A DNA stretch of 64,000 nucleotides, taken from assembly GCA_019637335.1 (NCBI GenBank), contig JAHBVV010000002.1, positions 248,001-312,000 of the forward strand. The letters are read 5' to 3'. Position numbers and translations under genes: made by a program. Each line of letters opens with the position of its first letter. Position 1 is the first letter of the stretch. Of this stretch, positions 1 to 8,993 are shown piece after piece. The stretch comes from Candidatus Hydrogenedentota bacterium. GTDB lineage: Bacteria; Hydrogenedentota; Hydrogenedentia; Hydrogenedentales; JAEUWI01. The notes beneath the pieces were generated by a model, which did no database searches, was not told where the DNA came from, and saw nothing but the letters and a program-made list of their open reading frames with translations.

Positions 1-490
1 ACTCCGGTTTTACCTGTATTTCCATATGCACCACCGGGCGCGCGCCGCTCTCGTCCACCTCAAACCGGAGATGGGCCAGCGGCTGCGCGCGGAACTGCAG
101 GAAATCGCTCTCCAGCCCGGAATCGCCGTTGCGCAGGCGCAACACCCCGAAATGATCGCCGCCGTCCTCGCCCAGCTTGCCCAGCACGGCATAGTCGTAG
201 CCCCAGCTCGGCGGCATGGCCAGGACGAGGGTGTCCTCGCCGGTCGTGTAGCTTCCGGCCGACACCGCGACGCCCGACGCCCGCCGGGTATAGGTGGTGA
301 AGGCCTCCTGCACATCGCGCACCCCGGCGAGGCGGTCGAGGCTCAACGCCGCCGTGGCGGAGAGGCGCGCGCCGGTCATCAGCAGGCTGGCGAGGATGTT
401 GATGGTCAACCCGAAGATGGCGACGTAGACCAGCATTTCCAGCAGGGTGAAGCCGCCGTTGGGCCGGCGCGATCGAAGGGCGGTGTTCAT
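1..490 (-). CDS. Pseudopilin-like protein (prepilin-type N-terminus), partial
   Basis: The gene reads leftward from an ATG at 490 and runs off the window edge, so about 163 codons are visible and the C-terminus is missing. Residues 13-27 (GFTLLEMLVYVAIFG) form a class III prepilin signal: a Gly before the methylated Phe, Glu at +5, then a hydrophobic helix. The rest is a soluble globular domain without recognisable motif. The start overlaps the stop of the upstream pseudopilin by ATGA, so the two are translationally coupled in the GspF operon. By position it could be a GspJ/GspK-like minor pseudopilin; the exact subtype is inference. Confidence 0.75.
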   Translation of the reverse strand, partial: MNTALRSRRPNGGFTLLEMLVYVAIFGLTINILASLLMTGARLSATAALSLDRLAGVRDVQEAFTTYTRRASGVAVSAGSYTTGEDTLVLAMPPSWGYDYAVLGKLGEDGGDHFGVLRLRNGDSGLESDFLQFRAQPLAHLRFEVDESGARPVVHMEIQVKPE

Positions 491-891
491 GGCGCGCCTC
501 CCGCGCCGCGAGCCGCGATGCGCGTCGTTAGCGACCGCGTAATCCAGCGACCGTGGCGGCTCTGCCAGCGGAGGCTCACGGTGACATCCTTCAGGCCCGC
601 GACCGGACCCGGCGCCACGGCGACCGAGGCTTCGGGCGCGTGCAGCACTTCTTCCGGGACCGGCGCCGTGAACGCCATGCCGTCCGAGATCGCCTCAAAA
701 GGCTGCGCGCGCAGGGTTTCCATTTCGCTGCGCAACACGGCCGACGCGGCGTCGTATTCGCGCATCACCATGATCTGTCCGATGCCCACACTGTAGAGCT
801 GGATCGCGCCAAAGCCCGCCACCGTGATGACGAACAGCGCGCAGGTCAGCTCCAGGAGCGTGAAGCCGCTTTCTCGATTTCGGCGTCGCAT
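487..891 (-). CDS. Pseudopilin-like protein (GspI/PilV-like)
   Basis: This 134-aa protein starts RRRNRESGFTLLELTCALFV, a canonical prepilin peptidase site (G/F cleavage, Glu5) followed by a hydrophobic helix. The short body suits a minor pseudopilin of a type II secretion or type IV pilus system. The ATG at 891 lies 10 bases after the stop of the last GspF-like gene and is preceded by AAAGGAT. The stop overlaps the next pseudopilin start (ATGA). Expected role: an inner-membrane-anchored tip or priming subunit processed by a prepilin peptidase, which is not in the window. Confidence 0.8.
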   Translation of the reverse strand: MRRRNRESGFTLLELTCALFVITVAGFGAIQLYSVGIGQIMVMREYDAASAVLRSEMETLRAQPFEAISDGMAFTAPVPEEVLHAPEASVAVAPGPVAGLKDVTVSLRWQSRHGRWITRSLTTRIAARGAGGAP

Positions 892-901
892 GGGTATCCT
901 T

Positions 902-2398
902 TCACACGATCAGGCTGTCAAAAATGCTCGCCAGGGCTCCGAACGCGATCGTTTGCGCGCAGAGGGTGACGTAGCCCAGCAGGAACACGCCCAGGGGCAG
1001 CACCAGCGCCGCCAGCACCCGGATCTGGCGCTCGACCTGCCCGCGGTACAACAGGCCGACCTGTTCCAGGATTTCGGGCAGCTGGCCGGTGCGCTCGCCC
1101 GCCTCCATCAGTCCCGCGAAGGAATCTGGAATCAGGCGCCGCGAGCGCGTGCGCGCCAGGGCCTCCGCGGCGGAATCCCCCTGCTGGATGCGCGCCCGAA
1201 ACTTCTGGAGCCAGGCGCGGTAGGCCGGCAGCAATTCGCTTTCCATCACCTGGCTTAGCGCGCCATCCAGCGGCACGCCCGCCCGCAGCAGGCCGTGCAG
1301 CATGGACGCGATCAGGCCGAGGTTGTGGCGCACGACCATCGCGCGCACCCAGGGGATATAGAGCACGATGGTCGAAAGGCCACGGCTGGCCCAGCTCCGG
1401 CGCCCGCGAAAGCGTGCGAGTACCCGCCAGCAGACGTAGAGCGCCAGAAACGCGAGCAGCGGGCGCGACCAGGACGCGGCGGCCTCGGTCAGGGACGCCA
1501 GCGTGTCGAAACTCGGCAGAATGATGTTCAGAAAGCCCATTGCCCCGAAACTCGGGCGATAAACGGGGCCTTCCGGATGCAATTCGGTGAGGATTTCGAT
1601 CCAGACGGGCAGGACTTTCACGAGGAGGAAGCCCACAACGAGCGCCTGGGCCAGCAGGACAATCTTGATATAGAGCATGGTGAGCTTGAGTTGGCGGTGC
1701 AGCCCGAGCGAGGCGATCATGGCTTCGCTGAACTGCCCGAAAGCCCGATCCATGTTCCCCGTCGCCTCGCCCGCCTCGACCAGGTCCGCGAGGTGCTTCG
1801 GGAAGAAGCGCGGCAGCGAAGCGACGGCGTCGGAGAGGGACATGCCGCCCGAGAGCCGGTGCTCCAGCGCAAGAAACACCGCCAGGCGGCTGCTCCGGTT
1901 GAGCGCGAAGCGCCAGATCGCCCAGCCGCCCAGCAGCACGAGCATCACCGCCATGGCGATCGCGCGGCCGCTCCCCAGTCCTTCGGGCTCCAGCGCGATG
2001 CTGATCCCGAAGGCAAACATCAGCCCGGCCAGCAGCGCGTTTCGGACGACGGCGGTTGTCCGCTGCGGCGACCAGGCGGTCCGGATGCGCTGCTCCTCTT
2101 CCGCGGCCGCGGCGAGTCCGGCGGCCAGGGGCGCATTGCACCGTATGAGGCTTTGCATCTGCTCCACCACCAGCACGACGTCCCGCCGCCAGGTGCGTGC
2201 GTTCCAGTAGACCGGGCCGCGCCAGGCCGGTCGCGCGGCCATCCGGCGATAGGAGGCCGGAATAGGCAGCGGGCTCCGCACGGCCCGGGCGAACGGGCGG
2301 GACAGGCGCGCCCACCAGTACACCGGCGGATCATCGGCCCGCGCGCCGCCGCCAAACAGGCGGCCCAGATCGAAATTGGCGAGTTCTTTCCAGCGCAT
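902..2398 (-). CDS. GspF/PilC-like inner-membrane platform protein, long divergent type (copy 4)
   Basis: This 498-aa polytopic protein has two T2SF-type domains, each with membrane helices. It resembles PilC/GspF, the inner-membrane platform that couples the ATPase to pilin polymerisation. The second half carries the family-like segment LLRAGVPLDGALSQVMESEL and a GERTGQLPEILEQVG signature, and it ends in a hydrophobic helix. Unlike ordinary GspF it has a roughly 70-residue basic N-terminal extension before YWNARTWRRDVVLVVEQ. The protein at 3810-5210 has the matching extension and motif, so these two form a subfamily. It follows the canonical GspF (stop at 2401) by only 2 bases. Confidence 0.8.
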   Translation of the reverse strand: MRWKELANFDLGRLFGGGARADDPPVYWWARLSRPFARAVRSPLPIPASYRRMAARPAWRGPVYWNARTWRRDVVLVVEQMQSLIRCNAPLAAGLAAAAEEEQRIRTAWSPQRTTAVVRNALLAGLMFAFGISIALEPEGLGSGRAIAMAVMLVLLGGWAIWRFALNRSSRLAVFLALEHRLSGGMSLSDAVASLPRFFPKHLADLVEAGEATGNMDRAFGQFSEAMIASLGLHRQLKLTMLYIKIVLLAQALVVGFLLVKVLPVWIEILTELHPEGPVYRPSFGAMGFLNIILPSFDTLASLTEAAASWSRPLLAFLALYVCWRVLARFRGRRSWASRGLSTIVLYIPWVRAMVVRHNLGLIASMLHGLLRAGVPLDGALSQVMESELLPAYRAWLQKFRARIQQGDSAAEALARTRSRRLIPDSFAGLMEAGERTGQLPEILEQVGLLYRGQVERQIRVLAALVLPLGVFLLGYVTLCAQTIAFGALASIFDSLIV

Positions 2399-2400
2399 CG

Positions 2401-3618
2401 CTATAACCCGATCGAATCGCCCAGCGTGAAGATGGGCAGGTAGAGGGCGATGGCGACGAATGCGATTACCACGCCCATGGCCGCGGCAAAGGCCGGGGCC
2501 GCGAGCGCGCCGAAATAGCGATCATGCGCGGCGGCCTGGTGTTCGAAGCGTTCCGCCAGCGTTCCGAACGCCTCCTCGATGGAGCCCCGATCCTCGCTCG
2601 TGGACAGGAGCCAGCAGGCGTCGTGGCCGAAGAAGCGCGTGGCCGCGAGCGCGTCCGACAGGCGATCGCCCCCCGCCACCGCCAGCACGGCGTCTTCCAG
2701 CGCGCGCTCCAGCACCGGGCTCCCGGACGCGGCCCCGGCCAGCTCGAGCGCGTCCAGCACGGGCACGCGCGAGTCCAGCAGGAGGGTCATGATCCGGCAG
2801 AACCGCGCCTGGACCGACAGGCGCCAGAGCGGCCCGGCCCAGGGGAAATAGAGCCGGATGAGGTCCAGCCGGCAGCGGCCGGCGGGGCTCGCCCGCATCC
2901 ACATGATCGCGCCCACCAGCAAGACCAGCCCCCCACAGAGCGCGGCCAGCAGGTTGCCCCACGAATGTTCAAACACCGCGCTCAGCCCCAGAAGAAACTG
3001 GGTTGGCCACGGCAATTGCCCGCCAAACTCCTTGAAAATGTCCCCGAACACGGGGACGACCTTGAGCATGATGAAGCTGATGACCGCGAAGGATATCACC
3101 CCGAGGATTGCGGGGTAGATCATCGCGATCTGGATCCGCTGCCGGACGTCGATCATCCGCGCCGCGTGCCGCGCGATCAGCGCCAGCACCCCCGGCAGGT
3201 TTCCGGACGCCTCGCCCGCGCGGACCAGCGCCGGAAACACCCGCGGAAAGCGGTCGTGCTGCCGATCGATCGCCTCGTCCAGCGCCGCGCCGCGATCCAG
3301 GTCGGCGTGGAGCTGCTCCAGCACCGGGCGCAGCCGCGGATTGCGCAGCTCCGACGCCAGCGCCTTGAGCGAGGCCGAGAGCGGCAACCCGCCCCGCACG
3401 ACGGAGGCCAGCTGCTCCGTCAAGAGGTGCAGATCGTCCCACGTTAGCGCGCGCGACTCCCGCAACAGCCGCCGGTCCGGGTACGCCTCCTCCACCCCGT
3501 TCACGGTCAGGCCCCGCTCCTGAAGCTTCCGCGTGACCGCGTGCGCCGATACGGCTTCCATATTCCCCTCGACGGGGGCCCCTTCCGGGTCCAGCGCCCG
3601 GTATCTGTACATCGTCAT
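2401..3618 (-). CDS. GspF/PilC-family platform protein (copy 3)
   Basis: This 405-aa protein starts MTMYRYRALDPEGAPVEG, the typical GspF/PilC N-terminus, followed by two T2SF domains. Signatures are VRGGLPLSASLKALASE in the first half, GEASGNLPGVLALIARH, and [19 protein letters not shown] in the second. The ATG at 3618 was chosen because GAGGGAAC precedes it and the homology starts there; the open frame extends further upstream without family similarity. It is paired with the downstream long GspF-like gene, exactly as the 5210-6430 gene is paired with 3810-5210. A gap of about 190 bases without an ORF separates the two pairs. Confidence 0.88.
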   Translation of the reverse strand: MTMYRYRALDPEGAPVEGNMEAVSAHAVTRKLQERGLTVNGVEEAYPDRRLLRESRALTWDDLHLLTEQLASVVRGGLPLSASLKALASELRNPRLRPVLEQLHADLDRGAALDEAIDRQHDRFPRVFPALVRAGEASGNLPGVLALIARHAARMIDVRQRIQIAMIYPAILGVISFAVISFIMLKVVPVFGDIFKEFGGQLPWPTQFLLGLSAVFEHSWGNLLAALCGGLVLLVGAIMWMRASPAGRCRLDLIRLYFPWAGPLWRLSVQARFCRIMTLLLDSRVPVLDALELAGAASGSPVLERALEDAVLAVAGGDRLSDALAATRFFGHDACWLLSTSEDRGSIEEAFGTLAERFEHQAAAHDRYFGALAAPAFAAAMGVVIAFVAIALYLPIFTLGDSIGL

Positions 3619-3809
3619 GGATTGTTCCCTCGCGCCCGTTGCGGGCTGTAAGGGTAATGGCGGATTGGAGGAGGAACGATCACTGTGGGCCTCGACAGAT
3701 TCCGGAATCCACGCGATTCCGTACGCGCCAACCCCGGTTAGCTCCCGCATTCTACTTACCCGAATCGGGGATCCTACCTCAGCGATGGACAGGCGACATG
3801 AGGCGCCGA

Positions 3810-5210
3810 TCATGGCATTACCGCGTCCGCAGCTGCGGTTAACATCTGGAACATGGAGGCCGCCATGCTTAGTGTGATGTATCCCATAATGAAGACGCCC
3901 AGCGGAAGGACGCAGCTCACCAGTAGCTTGCGCCGGCGCTCCACCTGCCCGCGATAATTCTCCGCTATATACGCCAGGGCGCTCTCCAGCCGGCCGTGCG
4001 CCTCCCCCATGGCAAGGAGGGAGGTGAATGATCGGGGCACCGGCGTCGCGAGCCGTATTCCGGAGCAGGCATCTTTGAGTGAATCGCCGTTCAAAACCCG
4101 CTTCCGCACGCGGGCAAACCAATGGCGGTAAACCCGGTGCAAGTCCGCGTTGGCCACGGCGTCCAGCGCGCGCTCCAGCGGCACACCCGCCTGCAGCATC
4201 TGTTGCAGCATGAAAGCCGCAGTTCCCAGATTCTGCCGCGCGACCATCCCACGTATACCCGGAACCGCCAGCAACGGGGTCGCCAACTTGCGGCTCGCCC
4301 AACTCCGCCGCTGAAATTTGGGGCGAATCCAGAGCCACAGGGAAACCGACCATCCCAGAATGAAGATCAGGAAGGGGCCCTTGTATGCCAGAAAATCCGC
4401 GATAGCGACGAGTAGATTGGTCGACGGTATCGGGAACATGTGGGGTGCGGGCGATTCGGCCGTCGCGTGAACGCCGAGTTCCGCGAACAATTCATAAAAC
4501 ACCGGCACCACTTTCACCATAAAGAACAAAATAATGCTGATCTGGACTACAATCCCGATTCCAAAGTACCAGAGAACGCGCCTGAGCTCGCGCCCGCCCG
4601 TGTACATTGCGATGGTGTCGCTGGAGAATCTGTCTAATACGTCGTCGAGCGTACCCGTGCGCTCGCCCATTTCGGCCAAGGCGATGAGATTGCGGGGGAA
4701 AAATCGTGGCAGCCGGTTCATGGCCTCCGAGAGCGTATGGCCGGACTCCACGTGCGACTGGAGCGCGGTAAAAACCGCCGCTGGTTTGTGGCGCTGCCGG
4801 ATGACGTTGATCATTAGCCAGGCGGCAATGACAACGCCAGGAATCAGCTCCGGCAGGGCCTCAGCACCTTCCTGGCAGATCGAGTCCAACGCACCGAGCA
4901 TCGCCAACAACATCAGAATACCCAGACCGGCCAACTTACATATCCGCGCTATGCGTTGGGGGGAGAAGCCGGTGTCGGCTACGAGGTAATCTTGCGCGGC
5001 GGCGGCAAAAGCCGGACTGAGAGGCACATTGGCTTTCACGCTCACACGTATTTGTTCGAGCACCAGAAGTAAGTCCTGGCGCCAGTGCCGTGCCGTCAGG
5101 TATTTTGGCCCCTTCCAGTTCGGCCTGTTCGCCCGGCGGCGCACGTAACGGGGATATGGGCGGTCGGTTGGCCGCCCGTAAACCGGAGATCGCCGGAGGG
5201 GTGGCGCCAT
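3810..5210 (-). CDS. GspF/PilC-like platform protein, long divergent type (copy 2)
   Basis: This 466-aa membrane protein is homologous to the 902-2398 product: a basic N-terminus, then KGPKYLTARHWRQDLLLVLE, then two T2SF-like halves with GERTGTLDDVLDRFSSD and LLQAGVPLERALDAV, and a hydrophobic C-terminus. It starts at an ATG overlapping the upstream GspF stop by one base (TAATG), so it is made together with that partner. Presumably the two form a hetero-oligomeric platform in the inner membrane (inference). Base composition is slightly less GC-rich than in the second pair, suggesting the two pairs have been diverging for some time. Confidence 0.8.
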   Translation of the reverse strand: MAPPLRRSPVYGRPTDRPYPRYVRRRANRPNWKGPKYLTARHWRQDLLLVLEQIRVSVKANVPLSPAFAAAAQDYLVADTGFSPQRIARICKLAGLGILMLLAMLGALDSICQEGAEALPELIPGVVIAAWLMINVIRQRHKPAAVFTALQSHVESGHTLSEAMNRLPRFFPRNLIALAEMGERTGTLDDVLDRFSSDTIAMYTGGRELRRVLWYFGIGIVVQISIILFFMVKVVPVFYELFAELGVHATAESPAPHMFPIPSTNLLVAIADFLAYKGPFLIFILGWSVSLWLWIRPKFQRRSWASRKLATPLLAVPGIRGMVARQNLGTAAFMLQQMLQAGVPLERALDAVANADLHRVYRHWFARVRKRVLNGDSLKDACSGIRLATPVPRSFTSLLAMGEAHGRLESALAYIAENYRGQVERRRKLLVSCVLPLGVFIMGYITLSMAASMFQMLTAAADAVMP

Positions 5211-6430
5211 TAGTTGCCCCCGATCTGATCGCCCAGGTCGAAAATTGGAAGGTACATGGCCAACACAATGAATCCTACAGCCGCGCCGGCTAACACAGTA
5301 ATCGCGGGGGTGACCAACGAGCCGAGCATGTCCTCCCGAGCGCGCAAGCTACGCTCGGCATTTTCGGCCAGATTCCCCAGCGCGTCTTCCACCTGATCGC
5401 GTTCTTCGGCGGTACCCAGGAGCCAGTAGAAGCTTGGGCTGAAAAAGGCGGTTTGGCGCAGCGCGTCCACCAGCCGGCCGCCTTCCGATATCGCACTTGC
5501 GGCCCGCTCGATGCCCCGCTCCAGCACAGCGCTACCTGATGCCGCGCCAGCCAGGGTCAGGGCGTCGATCATGGGGATCCGCGCCGATAAGAGCAGGGCT
5601 AATGTACGGCAGAATCGGGCCTGTACCAGATTCTGGTACGCCATCCCAGCGCCCGGAATGTAAAGCAGGCACGTATCGAACATATGGCGCCACTCCCTCG
5701 TTCGGCGCAACGCCAGGTACAAAACGACAGCGCCCAGAGCCAGCACCGGCGCCGCGATTGTTAGAATCGGCCAGTAATTCACCAAGACTTTGGATACATA
5801 AAGCAAAAACCGGGTGGGCGCGGGCAATACGCCTCCAACCTCCGAGAAGATCTCGGCAAAAACCGGCACGACATACAGAAGTTGATAGAGAACCACACTC
5901 GCGGCACTCACAAGAAGCACCAATGGATATGCGAGGGTCGATTTGATGCGGTGCTTCATCGCCGCCATCCGGGTGGCGTGCTGCGTCATCATTTCCAGGA
6001 CGCCCGCCAGATTTCCCGTCGCTTCGCCGGCTCGCATGAGCGCACCGAAAATCGGCGGGAAGCGATGCTCCTGCATGCGAAATGCTTCGTCGAGGGAACG
6101 GCCGCTCTTGAGGTCCGACTGCAATTGTTCGGTCGCCTGACGAAGGGCCGGATGGTGTATATCCGCCGCCAGCGCCGCCAGCGCCGGAACGAGGGGGTAG
6201 CCGCTGCGAAATATCGCTTCAAGCTGCTCGCTGAACAGCCGCAATTCCTCCCAGCGAAGCGCCTGGAATCCCGGTAAGTGCAATCGATTCCGCCCGACAG
6301 GCTCGACCGCTGTCACGGTGAAGCCTTCGGCCTGGAGCGACTCTATCAGTTCGAAGGGCGATGACGCTTCCGTCTCGTCGTCAACATGATGCCCCGCCGC
6401 GTTGTGAGCGCGGTAGCGATAGCGCGTCAT
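5210..6430 (-). CDS. GspF/PilC-family platform protein (copy 1), first gene of the operon
   Basis: This 406-aa protein begins [19 protein letters not shown], a classic GspF/PilC start. It has two T2SF domains: [19 protein letters not shown] and [17 protein letters not shown] in the first, [20 protein letters not shown] in the second. It ends [13 protein letters not shown], close to the end of its paralogue at 2401 (LPIFTLGDSIGL). The ATG at 6430 has CAGGAGAC in front and a consensus-like promoter about 80 bases upstream, so it heads the pilus or secretion operon. Role: inner-membrane platform for pseudopilus assembly. No ATPase or secretin gene is visible beside it. Confidence 0.88.
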   Translation of the reverse strand: MTRYRYRAHNAAGHHVDDETEASSPFELIESLQAEGFTVTAVEPVGRNRLHLPGFQALRWEELRLFSEQLEAIFRSGYPLVPALAALAADIHHPALRQATEQLQSDLKSGRSLDEAFRMQEHRFPPIFGALMRAGEATGNLAGVLEMMTQHATRMAAMKHRIKSTLAYPLVLLVSAASVVLYQLLYVVPVFAEIFSEVGGVLPAPTRFLLYVSKVLVNYWPILTIAAPVLALGAVVLYLALRRTREWRHMFDTCLLYIPGAGMAYQNLVQARFCRTLALLLSARIPMIDALTLAGAASGSAVLERGIERAASAISEGGRLVDALRQTAFFSPSFYWLLGTAEERDQVEDALGNLAENAERSLRAREDMLGSLVTPAITVLAGAAVGFIVLAMYLPIFDLGDQIGGN

Positions 6431-6507
6431 GGAGTCTCCTGGCGGCCACTTTGGGCTATTTACTCTGCCGCACGTTGCCCATGCCTCATTCAATCCCGGA
6501 TGCACGC

Positions 6508-6536
6508 ATAATAAGACGATACTGCGGGCGAGTCAA
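6508..6536 (-). promoter_or_regulatory. Sigma70-type promoter for the GspF/pseudopilin operon
   Basis: On the minus strand TTGACT (6536-6531) and TATTAT (6513-6508) are separated by exactly 17 bases, about 80 bases before the first GspF start. It is back to back with the folD promoter. Confidence 0.6.
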
Positions 6537-6590
6537 ACAAGAGCAAACGGGTTGGGTCGTATCCAGGCGCAATGTCCAAAGACTGCGGCG

Positions 6591-6619
6591 TTGCACCGTG
6601 CTCCGCCGCCGATTAAAAT
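6591..6619 (+). promoter_or_regulatory. Sigma70-type promoter for folD
   Basis: TTGCAC (6591-6596) and TAAAAT (6614-6619) have a 17-base spacer, about 90 bases upstream of the folD start. No riboswitch-like fold is obvious in the leader. Confidence 0.6.
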
Positions 6620-6708
6620 GGGGGCTTCACGATGAGGCTTGGCTCCTGGGTTATCCTACTCCCGCGAGAGCCGGTTTATTCACGCCCGAGGGAGGAAAGG
6701 CAATCACC

Positions 6709-7602
6709 ATGGCCAGCACGCGCAAACCGAAGATTATCTCCGGCAAGGAGCTCTCCGAAGAGATCCGGGCGGAACTGAAGGTGGATGTTGAGGCCATCGC
6801 CCGCGCCGGGGTGCGGCCGGGGCTTGCGGTGGTCCTGGTGGGCGAGGATCCGGCGAGCCAGGTGTATGTCGGGAGCAAGCGCCGGACCTGCGAGGAGTTG
6901 GGGATCAACTCCTACTCCCACGACCTGCCGGCGAATTGCACCGAGAAGCGGCTGCTCGGGCTGATCGAGAAGCTGAACGCCGATCCGGACGTCCACGGCA
7001 TCCTGGTGCAGATGCCCCTCCCGAAGCATATCGACGAGAAGAAGGTCATCAACGCCATCAACCCCGACAAGGACGTGGACGGCTTCCACCCGGTCAATGT
7101 CGGCAAGCTCCTCATCGGCGAGCCGGCCTTCGTCTCGTGCACGCCGGCGGGCTGCATCGAGATGCTCCTGCGCAGCGGCTACGACCCGGCCGGCAAGCAT
7201 GTGGTCGTGCTGGGCCGCTCCAACATCGTGGGCAAGCCCGTCGCGGCGCTCCTCATGCAGAAGGCGGCGGGGGGCAACGCCACCGTGACCGTGTGCCACT
7301 CGCGCACGAAAAATCTGGCATCGATCACAAAGCAGGCGGACATTCTCATCGCGGCGATCGGCATTCCCCAGTTCGTGAAGGCGCGGATGGTGAAGGACGG
7401 CGTTATCGTGATCGACGTCGGCATCAACCGCATCCCCGACAAGACCAAAAAATCGGGGACCCGCCTCGTCGGCGACGTGGACTTCAAGGGGGTCAGTAAG
7501 AAGGCCCGCGCGATCACCCCGGTGCCCGGCGGCGTCGGCCTGATGACGGTCACGATGCTGATGAAGAACACCGTCGAGGCCGCGCGGCGCGTTGCGCGGT
7601 GA
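6709..7602 (+). CDS. folD: Bifunctional methylenetetrahydrofolate dehydrogenase / methenyl-THF cyclohydrolase
   Basis: This 297-aa FolD interconverts 5,10-methylene-THF, methenyl-THF and 10-formyl-THF using NADP in the cytoplasm. Visible signatures are the catalytic Lys region ([14 protein letters not shown]), [10 protein letters not shown], the folate/NAD interface [15 protein letters not shown], the Rossmann segment [17 protein letters not shown], and the C-terminal [19 protein letters not shown]. The ATG at 6709 is preceded by GGGAGGAAAGG; the frame is open further upstream but without family similarity. Together with metH and metF nearby it forms a one-carbon/methionine neighbourhood. Length is normal for the family. 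Confidence 0.97.
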   Translation: MASTRKPKIISGKELSEEIRAELKVDVEAIARAGVRPGLAVVLVGEDPASQVYVGSKRRTCEELGINSYSHDLPANCTEKRLLGLIEKLNADPDVHGILVQMPLPKHIDEKKVINAINPDKDVDGFHPVNVGKLLIGEPAFVSCTPAGCIEMLLRSGYDPAGKHVVVLGRSNIVGKPVAALLMQKAAGGNATVTVCHSRTKNLASITKQADILIAAIGIPQFVKARMVKDGVIVIDVGINRIPDKTKKSGTRLVGDVDFKGVSKKARAITPVPGGVGLMTVTMLMKNTVEAARRVAR

Positions 7603-7612
7603 CGGCGCGGGT

Positions 7613-7775
7613 TGCGCAATTTTATGGAGCGCCAGCGACCCGCTGGCCCGGTGTCGAAGACACCGGAATTCTCGCGCATGTTACTTAAGTACCGGCCAGT
7701 CTCTGAGAGGGCCGGCGATACGAAGCAATTCAATTGCGCCGGTGGCGCAAGGCCGGCGGGCCGCCGGCGCTCCAT
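7613..7775. repeat. REP-A element 1 (inverted REP pair, MITE-like)
   Basis: The element is about 163 bp. It begins TGCGCAATTTTATGGAGCGC and ends in the inverted form (GGCCGGCGGGCCGCCGGCGCTCCAT), each end itself an imperfect palindrome. Its centre contains GGTGTCGAAGACACC. It is directly repeated at 7794-7958 with a near-identical centre. A third, more diverged relative sits at 8697-8861, on the other side of the RAYT gene. Such paired REPs (BIME-like) are the known substrates of RAYT transposases. Confidence 0.8.
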
Positions 7776-7793
7776 GGGACTTTCTTGCGCTGT

Positions 7794-7958
7794 TGGCGCA
7801 ATATTATGGAGCGCCAGCGGCCCGCTGGCCCGGTGTCGAAGACACCGGAATTCTCGCGCATGTTACTTAAGTACCGGCCAGTCTCTGAGGAGGGCCGGCG
7901 ATACGAAGCAATTCAATTGCGCCGGTGGCGCAAAGCCGGCGGGCCGCCGGCGCTCCAT
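7794..7958. repeat. REP-A element 2, direct copy of element 1
   Basis: It has the same architecture and nearly the same sequence as 7613-7775: a TGGAGCGCCAGCGGCCCGC end, a GTGTCGAAGACAC centre and a GGCGGGCCGCCGGCGCTCCA end. The two copies differ by few substitutions and small indels, so the duplication is recent. Confidence 0.8.
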
Positions 7959-8045
7959 ACGTATGGGGCACCCACCACGGTGCGCCTTCGAGCGGCGCTT
8001 CATACGTATGGCCGCCCACCACGGCGCGCCTTCGCCCGGCGCTCC
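7957..8045. repeat. Two 44-45 bp direct repeats
   Basis: Unit one (7957-8000) and unit two (8001-8045) both start CATACGTATGG, share CCCACCACGG and GCGCCTTCG, and end CGGCGCT. The start of each is part of a palindrome (CCATACGTATGG in the first). They sit directly between REP-A element 2 and the 3' end of the RAYT gene. No coding capacity. Confidence 0.65.
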
Positions 8046-8073
8046 AGAGTTTCGCGCTTCAGAATGGCTACTC

Positions 8074-8643
8074 TCAGCCTTCGACTCGAAATCGGTTACT
8101 GCTGTAAGGCCAATCCACGGCGAACTCTCCGAGCCCCGCGTTCACCGGGTTGTCCTCTACATAACAAATCGTATATTCCAAGTGCTCCGGACTCCGCATG
8201 TACCGGTCGAAAACTTCGCGCTGCCACACACTTCCTCGCCTGCCGATAATCTTGTTTATTCGGTGCGCGGTATAGGACTTCCACGTATGCGTTACCTCCT
8301 CAAGTGAAGGCGACTCGAACATCTCGGCGATTGCGTGAACGTGGTTGGGCATGACACACCAGGCCAGGAGTCGGTAGCGTTCGCCATCGAAGTGGCGCAG
8401 GTTGTCTTCCACCAGGGTCGCGACTTCCGGGCGACGCAGCCAGCAGGCGCCGTGCCCTTTGTCCAGGTAGTGCTCAATTCGCCGATAGCGCTCAAGCTCG
8501 TCAATCTCACCTAGCCGCTTTGCCTCTTCGATTGCATCGAGTACCGTCTTGGGCATCGAGTCGACGAGTCGGTAGGTAAGGAACTGGATCGTACCCGGTG
8601 CATCGAAGTGTGGAAGGTAGCCCCTGGAATACCAGCCGCGCAT
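8074..8643 (-). CDS. REP-associated tyrosine transposase (RAYT), Y1/HUH family
   Basis: This 189-aa protein has the HUH-type motif MPNHVHAI (around residue 95) and the downstream Tyr in REVFDRYMRS that would be the catalytic nucleophile. It ends with the family-like ICYVEDNPVNAGL segment, which matches the IS200/IS605-related RAYT branch. RAYTs cut single-stranded REP hairpins and are thought to disperse them. The gene lies between REP-A elements (7613-7958 and 8697-8861), the expected context. It is a paralogue of 11229-11801 (both start MRGWYSRGYLPH) but is flanked by a different REP family. It looks intact. Confidence 0.9.
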   Translation of the reverse strand: MRGWYSRGYLPHFDAPGTIQFLTYRLVDSMPKTVLDAIEEAKRLGEIDELERYRRIEHYLDKGHGACWLRRPEVATLVEDNLRHFDGERYRLLAWCVMPNHVHAIAEMFESPSLEEVTHTWKSYTAHRINKIIGRRGSVWQREVFDRYMRSPEHLEYTICYVEDNPVNAGLGEFAVDWPYSSNRFRVEG

Positions 8644-8696
8644 ATTGATTCCCCTTTTCGTATGGCGTCGAATCAGGAACGTAGTATAGCAGACGC

Positions 8697-8861
8697 AAAG
8701 CGCAATTCTATGAAGCGCCGGCGGGCCGTTGGCCGGATGTCGGAGACACCGGATTTCCCGCGCATGAAGGAAATCGCGGGACTTTCAAGTGTAGACGCCG
8801 GGTGAAGCGGGTGTCCCGTTTGCGCCGATGGCGCAAGGCCGGCGGGCCGCCGGCGCTCCAT
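8697..8861. repeat. REP-A element 3
   Basis: The left end CGCAATTCTATGAAGCGCCG and the right end (GGCGGGCCGCCGGCGCTCCA) form inverted REP units around a centre with GTCGGAGACACC, matching elements 1 and 2 in layout but diverged inside. It directly abuts the displaced metH tail starting at 8865. Confidence 0.75.
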
Positions 8862-8864
8862 AAA

Positions 8865-8965
8865 TCAGGTATACCTTGCCTCGGGGTGGAAGCTGCATAC
8901 CGCGCCGGTGGTTCCGGTGGGGCTGAATTCGCTGGCGCCGGTGAGCTTCACCCCGATCAACGCAA
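8865..8965 (-). pseudogene. Displaced metH 3'-end copy
   Basis: Read on the minus strand, this stretch encodes LIGVKLTGASEFSPTGTTGA and then VCSFHPEARYT with a TGA stop at 8867-8865. It is the last about 32 codons of MetH with only two residues changed (Glu to Ala, Asp to Gly). Over 99 bases there are 13 differences from the real metH end (12237-12335), and 11 of them are synonymous. There is no upstream metH sequence, so it is a fragment and not a gene. It is a direct repeat of the metH end on the other side of the DUF4034/RAYT segment. Confidence 0.85.
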
Positions 8966-8993
8966 CACGCCCACATGTATACACGCCACCCGC

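Noticed and set aside
6361-6708. Upstream extension of folD
   Set aside because: It overlaps the divergent GspF gene and both promoters; GGGAGGAAAGG and the family match place the start at 6709.
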